From positions 62,001 to 126,000 of the forward strand of contig NZ_JAKZAI010000013.1 of the NCBI RefSeq assembly GCF_023156235.1: a stretch of 64,000 bases of DNA, written 5' to 3'. This stretch comes from Marinobacter goseongensis. Its GTDB lineage: Bacteria; Pseudomonadota; Gammaproteobacteria; Pseudomonadales; Oleiphilaceae. Of the stretch, positions 58,862 to 64,000 are shown one piece after another. Every line of letters begins with the position of its first letter. The stretch's first letter is position 1. The translations under genes and the position numbers were made by a program. The notes under the pieces are model-generated. The model was not told the DNA's origin. It saw only the letters and a list, made by a program, of their open reading frames with translations, and made no database searches.

Positions 58862-61075
58862 ATGCAGTTAGCCGCAAACCGAGATTTCCGGGAGTTGAAC
58901 TTGTCTGATTCTGTCTTTTTCGTAACCTGTCCGAAGGGCGTTGAATACCTTCTGGCAGATGAACTTCGCACATTCGGCATGGAGCCGGTGCGGAATGCGC
59001 CTGCGGGCGTATGGGCAGAAGGACCGCTGGAGAGCGGCTATCGGGCATGTCTGTGGTCGCGGCTGGCGAACCGGGTCATCCTGCACATTGATGAGGTCAG
59101 CGCCACCAGCGGCGATGAGCTGTATGACGGGGTGGTCCATCTGGACTGGCAGCAGCACATTCCCGCCACCGGCAGTTTCCGCGTCAATTTCCTCGGCGAA
59201 AACGAAGCCATTCGCAATACCCAGTACGGCGCCCAGCGGGTCAAGGACGGCATCGTTGATCGTATGCGATCCAGCAGTGGGCAGCGCCCCTCGGTTGATG
59301 CGAAAACACCGGATGTCACCATTTCCGCACGCCTGAATCGTGGCCGTCTGTCGCTGGGACTGGACCTCAGCGGTCACAGTCTGCACATGCGTGGATATCG
59401 CACGGATAAAGGCATCGCGCCACTCAAGGAGAACCTGGCGGCAGCGCTGTTGTTGCGTGCCGGCTGGCCGGACATCGCGAAAGCCGGTGGTGATTTCATC
59501 GATCCCATGTGTGGCTCCGGCACGCTGGTGGTTGAAGCGGCCCTGATGGCGCTGGACATCGCGCCCGGCCGCAATACCGAACGTTTCGGATTCGAGACCT
59601 GGCTGGGTCACCAGTCGGAACTGTGGCTGCAGTTGCGGCAGGAAGCCGAGCGCCGTGCTCACGAGGGCAAGCAGGGCAGAGTGCCCCGTCTGGCCGGTTA
59701 CGACCAGGACAGCCGGGTCATCGCCACGGCGTGGAAGAACATTCAGCGCGCCGGCCTGGACGGGCTGGTGCATGTGGAGTGTCGATCGGTTCAGGAATTG
59801 GTGCTGGACGGCGAATGGGCGTCACAGGGCCTGGTGCTGACCAATCCGCCCTACGGCGAGCGGTTGAGTGAGCGCAAGGAGCTGGGTGCGCTTTACCAGT
59901 CGCTGGGTGAGGCGGTCAAGGCGGCGGTTCCGGGCTGGCGACTGGGGGTCTTCACCGGCGCGCCTGAATTTGGCAAGTCCATCGGTCTGCGCAGCTATAA
60001 ACAGTACAACCTGTTCAATGCCAAACTACCGGCCCAGCTGCTGCTGTTCTCCATTGACGACGCCAGCGCCATGACACCACGGGAACCGGGCATTCCCGGC
60101 GAGGTGCAGCCGCGCATTGCCAATCAGGAACGGGCGGCCATGCTGCGCAACCGCTTGAAGAAGAACATGAAGACCATCGGCCAGTGGGCCCGCAAGCAGG
60201 GTATCGAATGCTACCGGTTGTACGATGCGGATATGCCCGAGTTTGCGCTCGCCATCGATCTGTATGACGGCCGGGTGCACGTGCAGGAATACGCCGCACC
60301 GAAGACGGTGGACGAGCGTTCTGCGCGGGAGCGCCTGGCGGAAGCGCTGGCGGTGATTCCGGACGCGCTCGGCATTGAGCGTGAACGTATGGTGTGCAAG
60401 CAGCGTCAGCGTCAGACGGGTACATCGCAATACGAAAAACAGGCCGCCAGCGGAGAGTTCTTCACCGTGCACGAACACGGCTGCGCGCTGAAGGTAAACC
60501 TCAAGGATTATCTGGATACCGGCCTGTTTCTGGACCACCGCCCGGTGCGGCACTGGATCCAGCAGCACGCCTCCGGTAAGCGCTTCCTGAATCTGTTCTG
60601 TTATACCGGCGCGGCCACTGTGCACGCCGCGGTGGGTGGTGCCAGCCGTTCATTGAGTCTGGATATGTCGAAAACCTATGTGAACTGGGCCGAGGACAAT
60701 CTGGCGCTGAATCGGGTCGACCGCCGCCATCACAGGGTGGAGCAGGCGGACTGTCTGGCCTGGCTGGCTGCCAAACCAACGCCGGATCAGCGCTTCGATC
60801 TGATTTTTATGGACCCGCCCACTTTCTCCAACTCTGCCCGTATGGCCGGGGTGCTCGATATTCAGAAGGACCACGGCAAGCTGGTACGGCAGGCGATGCA
60901 GCGGCTGACGTCAGAGGGTCTGTTGATCTTCTCCAACAATTTCCGTCGCTTCAAGCTGGATGAGGCATTGGAGCGGGAGTTCGCCATCGAGGAGGTGTCG
61001 CGCGATACCCTCGACAAGGATTTCCAGCGCAATGCGCGGATTCACCGATGCTGGCATATCCGCCACAGGATCTGA
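58862..61075 (+). CDS. rlmKL: Bifunctional 23S rRNA methyltransferase RlmKL
   Basis: Methylates G2445 (N2, RlmL half) and G2069 (N7, RlmK half). Domain order over 737 residues: a THUMP domain at the N terminus, the RlmL Rossmann domain with DPMCGSGTLVVEAAL and TNPPYGERL (about 327), then the RlmK half with NLFCYTGAATVHAA and MDPPTFSNS (about 650). Start: the ATG at 58862 has no ribosome site. A TTG at 58901 has GGGAG 6 bases upstream and gives a start closer to E. coli, so the true protein may be 13 residues shorter. The stop abuts the convergent barrel gene. Confidence 0.96.
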   Translation: MQLAANRDFRELNLSDSVFFVTCPKGVEYLLADELRTFGMEPVRNAPAGVWAEGPLESGYRACLWSRLANRVILHIDEVSATSGDELYDGVVHLDWQQHIPATGSFRVNFLGENEAIRNTQYGAQRVKDGIVDRMRSSSGQRPSVDAKTPDVTISARLNRGRLSLGLDLSGHSLHMRGYRTDKGIAPLKENLAAALLLRAGWPDIAKAGGDFIDPMCGSGTLVVEAALMALDIAPGRNTERFGFETWLGHQSELWLQLRQEAERRAHEGKQGRVPRLAGYDQDSRVIATAWKNIQRAGLDGLVHVECRSVQELVLDGEWASQGLVLTNPPYGERLSERKELGALYQSLGEAVKAAVPGWRLGVFTGAPEFGKSIGLRSYKQYNLFNAKLPAQLLLFSIDDASAMTPREPGIPGEVQPRIANQERAAMLRNRLKKNMKTIGQWARKQGIECYRLYDADMPEFALAIDLYDGRVHVQEYAAPKTVDERSARERLAEALAVIPDALGIERERMVCKQRQRQTGTSQYEKQAASGEFFTVHEHGCALKVNLKDYLDTGLFLDHRPVRHWIQQHASGKRFLNLFCYTGAATVHAAVGGASRSLSLDMSKTYVNWAEDNLALNRVDRRHHRVEQADCLAWLAAKPTPDQRFDLIFMDPPTFSNSARMAGVLDIQKDHGKLVRQAMQRLTSEGLLIFSNNFRRFKLDEALEREFAIEEVSRDTLDKDFQRNARIHRCWHIRHRI

Positions 61076-61678
61076 TCAGAACTCGTAGCGAATGCCGCCG
61101 GAAAACTGGAAGGTGTTCACGTCCGAGCCGGTATCCTTGAACAGGCGTCCGCCTTCGAATACCAGGTAGCCGTTGTCGATGATCTCGAAATCGAGACCCG
61201 CCAGCCAGCTGATGCTGAAGCTGCTGTCCGGGAAGTCGCCGTCGATTTCCCGGAACTGGCGGTTTTCGTCGGCATCGACGTTGGTCAGTTCGGCGTCGCC
61301 GTTGATGTGGGAGAAGCCGGCCTGGGCGAAGACATTGGCGTAGCTGGTAATGGGGTAGTGCAGGCCAAGGTACCAGCTGGCGAAGTAGTCGATGGAGAGG
61401 GTCAGGTCGCCGGTCTTGGCGTCTTTGTAGCCGCTGCCGGCACGGACTTCTGCGTGAAACAGATCCGTGATGTGTCCACCAACGACCAGGGTGCCTACCT
61501 GGCCCCAGGCCGCTTCGTTGGAGGTTTCACCAATGCTGCGATGATTCAGGGCGGTGGCGTACAGGCCCACGTAGTGCATGTCTTCCCGTGCTTTCTCGCT
61601 GGAGACGGCGAGGTCTGCGCTCAGCAGGGCGATGGGCAGTAGCACTGCCGGCAGGGTATGTCGCAACACCTTGTTCAT
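61076..61678 (-). CDS. Outer-membrane beta-barrel protein (OmpX/OmpA-like)
   Basis: A 200-residue exported protein. It has a signal peptide (NKVLRHTLPAVLLPIALLSADLAVS), then alternating aromatic strands (HYVGLYATAL, GTLVVGGHITDLFHAEVRAGSG, LTLSIDYFASWYLGLHYPI), and a C-terminal strand GGIRYEF ending in Phe, the classic signal for outer-membrane assembly. The spacing suggests an 8-strand barrel. No specific function is recognised. Its stop and the rlmKL stop are back to back in one TGATCA. Confidence 0.85.
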   Translation of the reverse strand: MNKVLRHTLPAVLLPIALLSADLAVSSEKAREDMHYVGLYATALNHRSIGETSNEAAWGQVGTLVVGGHITDLFHAEVRAGSGYKDAKTGDLTLSIDYFASWYLGLHYPITSYANVFAQAGFSHINGDAELTNVDADENRQFREIDGDFPDSSFSISWLAGLDFEIIDNGYLVFEGGRLFKDTGSDVNTFQFSGGIRYEF

Positions 61679-61764
61679 TGTTATGGGCTTTCCTGACGAT
61701 TGCGGATACGGGCAGATTCTGCCTTCTGTAACGGTTTGTTACGTCGACCCGCGTCACACTTCCC

Positions 61765-62247
61765 TCAGTCTTCCAGCAAGCCCTCTTCCCGCGCCAGCAT
61801 CAGCAGGGCGTATACGCCATTTTCTGCCAGCGTAGGTTCCAGCCCTTCGTCAAACAGCAACTGACGGCGACGATCTTCCAGGCTGTCGGTATCCAGGTTG
61901 GTGATCAGTTCGGTGATCGGAATCAGCTCGAAAGGGGGCTCCATCTCTACCGCCGTGAATATCAGATCCACCAGGATCTCGTCCGGGTCCATGCCGTCGG
62001 TGTAAACCGTCTGGTCGGGCAGGTCCTGGTGAAGCTCCCGCGCCAGTTCGATCAGCGGCACGCCCTGCTCCTCGAGGTAGAGCAGATCGATATCGCCCAG
62101 GTCGCCGTCTTCCGGAATCCAGCTGTCGTCCGGTGCGATGACGACCGTTTTCAGGCGGCCATCTTCAAGGGACCAGGACATGGCGGTGGGGAACACGGTG
62201 TCGTCGGTCTGGCAGTATTCGATGTCGAGAAATCGTGGTAGTGGCAA
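61765..62247 (-). CDS. Hypothetical protein with exonuclease-like (DEDD fold) features
   Basis: A 160-residue acidic protein starting at a TTG at 62247 with GGGAG 8 bases upstream. It opens with PRFLDIEYC, resembling the Exo I DxE motif of DnaQ-type 3'-5' exonucleases. Later YTDGMDPDEILVDLIF resembles a second aspartate motif. The usual third motif (HxxxxxD) is not seen; the end reads ENGVYALLMLAREEGLLED. It may be a degenerate or repurposed exonuclease fold. Flanked by the barrel gene and apeB; no operon logic is apparent. Confidence 0.7.
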   Translation of the reverse strand: MPLPRFLDIEYCQTDDTVFPTAMSWSLEDGRLKTVVIAPDDSWIPEDGDLGDIDLLYLEEQGVPLIELARELHQDLPDQTVYTDGMDPDEILVDLIFTAVEMEPPFELIPITELITNLDTDSLEDRRRQLLFDEGLEPTLAENGVYALLMLAREEGLLED

Positions 62248-62362
62248 GGTAAACTCCCGTTCTGGTCGTGCCGGGTCAGGGTAAGTACCGGTTTCTCCCG
62301 GCAGCGTTTATATTGGCTTCGTGCCATACTGTTGTCAGCATTATCAGTTAATCAGGAGCATC

Positions 62363-63652
62363 ATGGAACACGCGCAGTTTAATCACGGTTTGCTGAATTT
62401 TCTCGATTCGTCTCCCACCCCCTGGCACGCAGTCGCGACCATGAAGGCTCGTCTTGACGAGGCCGGATTTACGCCACTGGATGAGAAAGACGAGTGGTCG
62501 CTGGCGCCGGGGCAAGGCTACTACGTGATTCGCAACGGTTCATCCATTGCGGCCTTCCGAACCGGGCAGGGTGATGTGGTGGAGAAAGGTATTCGCATGG
62601 TGGGCGCGCACACAGACAGCCCCTGCCTGAAGGTGAAGCCGAATCCGGAGTTGCGCCGCAAGGGATTTTTCCAGGTAGGTGTCGAGGTTTACGGCGGTGT
62701 ATTGCTCAACCCGTGGTTCGATCGCGACTTGTCGCTGGCAGGCCGGGTTACGGTGCTGGATGAGGCGGGTGAGGTCAGAGACATCCTGGTGAACTTCCGC
62801 AAGCCGGTGGCGTTCATCCCCAGCCTGGCGATTCACCTTGACCGCGAGGCCAACAGTAACCGCACGATCAATGCGCAGACGGACCTGCCGCCGGTGTTGA
62901 TGCAGGTGCCGGATGCCGACGCCACCACGTTTGCGTCGCTGCTGGAGCACCAGGTTGTATCGGAGAGCGGCGTCGGCGTGCGCAAGGTGCTGGGCTATGA
63001 ACTCAGCTTCTACGATGCTCAGGGCGCCTCGTTTGTAGGGTTGCGCGATGAATTCATTGCCTCGGCACGATTGGACAACCTGCTCAGCTGCTATATCGGT
63101 CTGCAGGCGTTGCTGGCGACGTCCGGGGATGAGCCGGCGCTGCTGGTCTGCAATGATCACGAGGAGGTGGGCAGCATGTCCGCAGAGGGCGCCCAGGGGC
63201 CTTTTCTGTCTGCGCTGCTCGATCGCTGGTGCGGCGCGGGGAAATCCCGGGCCATTGCCCGTTCGATGATGGTTTCCGCCGATAATGCCCATGGCATCCA
63301 CCCGAATTACGCGGACCGACACGATGAAAACCACGGGCCGTTGCTGAACCGGGGCCCGGTGATCAAGGTCAATCACAACCAGCGGTACGCCACCAACAGC
63401 CGTTCCGCTGCCGTCTATCGTCATCTCAGTGACGAGCTTGGCCTGCCGCATCAGACCTTTGTGGTTCGCAGCGACATGGGTTGTGGCAGTACCATCGGCC
63501 CGCTGACGGCGGCAAACCTGGGCGTGACTACCCTGGACATCGGAGTGCCCCAACTGGGTATGCATTCGATTCGGGAAATGATCGGCACCGAGGACGGGTT
63601 GACGTTGTGCCGGGTATTACAGGACTTCATGCAGCGGCCCCAGGTGTTCTGA
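62363..63652 (+). CDS. apeB: M18 family aminopeptidase ApeB
   Basis: Dodecameric zinc aminopeptidase related to yeast aspartyl aminopeptidase. The start at 62363 ([24 protein letters not shown]) has CAGGAGC upstream and gives 429 residues; the longer frame from 62321 is not family-like. Metal-site motifs are intact: [24 protein letters not shown], and the C-terminal [16 protein letters not shown] role in peptide turnover is assumed. Confidence 0.95.
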   Translation: MEHAQFNHGLLNFLDSSPTPWHAVATMKARLDEAGFTPLDEKDEWSLAPGQGYYVIRNGSSIAAFRTGQGDVVEKGIRMVGAHTDSPCLKVKPNPELRRKGFFQVGVEVYGGVLLNPWFDRDLSLAGRVTVLDEAGEVRDILVNFRKPVAFIPSLAIHLDREANSNRTINAQTDLPPVLMQVPDADATTFASLLEHQVVSESGVGVRKVLGYELSFYDAQGASFVGLRDEFIASARLDNLLSCYIGLQALLATSGDEPALLVCNDHEEVGSMSAEGAQGPFLSALLDRWCGAGKSRAIARSMMVSADNAHGIHPNYADRHDENHGPLLNRGPVIKVNHNQRYATNSRSAAVYRHLSDELGLPHQTFVVRSDMGCGSTIGPLTAANLGVTTLDIGVPQLGMHSIREMIGTEDGLTLCRVLQDFMQRPQVF

Positions 63653-63659
63653 GGCCAGA

Positions 63660-63698
63660 AACGAAAAATGCCGCGGCTTCGTCAGAGGCGGCGGCATT
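63660..63698 (-). terminator. Terminator of tRNA-Asn copy 2 (minus strand)
   Basis: AATGCCGC (63667-63674) and GCGGCATT (63691-63698) form the stem. On the minus strand it is followed by TTTTTCGTTT. Confidence 0.8.
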
Positions 63699-63708
63699 CC
63701 GGAATCAG

Positions 63709-63784
63709 TGGCTCCCCGACCTGGGCTCGAACCAGGGACAAACGGATTAACAGTCCGTTGCTCTACCAACTGAGCTATCGGGGA
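63709..63784 (-). tRNA. tRNA-Asn (anticodon GTT), copy 2
   Basis: Identical in all 76 bases to the copy at 49165-49240, with encoded CCA and anticodon GTT. It has its own promoter and terminator. Confidence 0.97.
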
Positions 63785-63801
63785 ACAGTCGACAGGCGCG
63801 A

Positions 63802-63830
63802 ATATTAAGGGCTTTATTCGTTGGGGTCAA
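63802..63830 (-). promoter_or_regulatory. Sigma-70 promoter of tRNA-Asn copy 2
   Basis: On the minus strand TTGACC (63830-63825), 17 bases, TAATAT (63807-63802), then a TCGCGCC discriminator. The layout matches that of copy 1, though the spacer sequences differ. Confidence 0.85.
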
Positions 63831-63854
63831 CCCTCTGAAATAAAAGGTTAAAAT

Positions 63855-64000
63855 TTGTACTATCAATCCGAATCCCACCCGGTTCCGCCAGACATTGGCG
63901 AGCGGGCATTGCGCTATCGTCCCCCACCGTGGCTGCGGAACGGGCATGTGCAGTCGGTGTGGCCAACGTTGTTTCGCAAAGTGGACATGGCGGAACCGGA
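63855..64000 (+). CDS. YheT-like alpha/beta hydrolase, 5' part (3' end outside window)
   Basis: A frame starting at TTG 63855 (AAGG about 8 bases upstream) stays open to the edge and gives about 48 residues. The segment RPPPWLRNGHVQSVWPTLFR is the N-terminal signature of YheT/EMB8-type hydrolases, which bind a lid and substrate near this turn. Only the N terminus is seen, so neither the catalytic triad nor the full length can be checked. The substrate of the family is unclear. Confidence 0.7.
   Translation, partial: MYYQSESHPVPPDIGERALRYRPPPWLRNGHVQSVWPTLFRKVDMAEP

Overview
The window is an ordinary chromosomal stretch of a GC-rich marine gammaproteobacterium, most likely Marinobacter or a close relative. 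This rests on gene order and gene fusions read from the sequence, not on a database match. The main clues are a Pseudomonas-like ampD-ampE-chemoreceptor order, a tyrA-aroA fusion inside serC-pheA-hisC-tyrA/aroA-cmk-rpsA-ihfB-lapAB, an imuA-imuB-dnaE2 mutagenesis cassette, and a Na+-pumping oxaloacetate decarboxylase. Coding density is high. There is no insertion sequence, prophage, CRISPR array or obvious island.

Layout. 0-5.3 kb: 3' end of a DUF1631 gene, ampD, ampE, and a chemoreceptor behind a good FliA-type promoter. 5.3-11.7 kb (minus): pepA-holC-valS, then a ketopantoate-reductase-like gene overlapping a cobalamin adenosyltransferase. 11.9-14.6 kb: lptF-lptG for LPS export, with a convergent RDD membrane protein. 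14.7-19.6 kb: alaS, lysC, csrA and three tRNAs (Ser-GCT and two identical Arg-ACG). 19.6-25.3 kb: a DUF2058 gene, dbpA and oadGAB. 25.3-30.6 kb (minus): imuA-imuB-dnaE2 behind a near-consensus LexA operator. 30.7-35.4 kb: phhB, rlmA, a DUF202 protein, a YkoF-like protein, ggt and purU. 35.5-48.2 kb: gyrA and the aromatic/histidine-aminotransferase/ribosome run through lapB. 48.3-52.7 kb: pyrF, tRNA-Asn, an aspartate-type aminotransferase and uvrB.

52.7-56.7 kb is the least understood part. A GNAT acetyltransferase fused to a C39-like cysteine peptidase is divergent from a RimK-like ATP-grasp ligase, and a cation diffusion facilitator with an extra C-terminal domain converges on the ligase. 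The ligase/peptidase pair is the best candidate here for an uncharacterised biochemical system.

56.7-64 kb: a 409-bp gene-free stretch with DnaA-box-like sites upstream of pyrD, a run of hairpins between pyrD and rmf, a structured rmf leader, rlmKL, an outer-membrane barrel, a small protein resembling a degenerate DEDD exonuclease, apeB, a second identical tRNA-Asn, and the start of a YheT-like hydrolase cut by the window edge.

Many starts were chosen from Shine-Dalgarno positions and family alignment, so several differ from the longest open frame. Functions of well-known families are firm. Promoters, operators and RNA structures were read by eye and are less certain.
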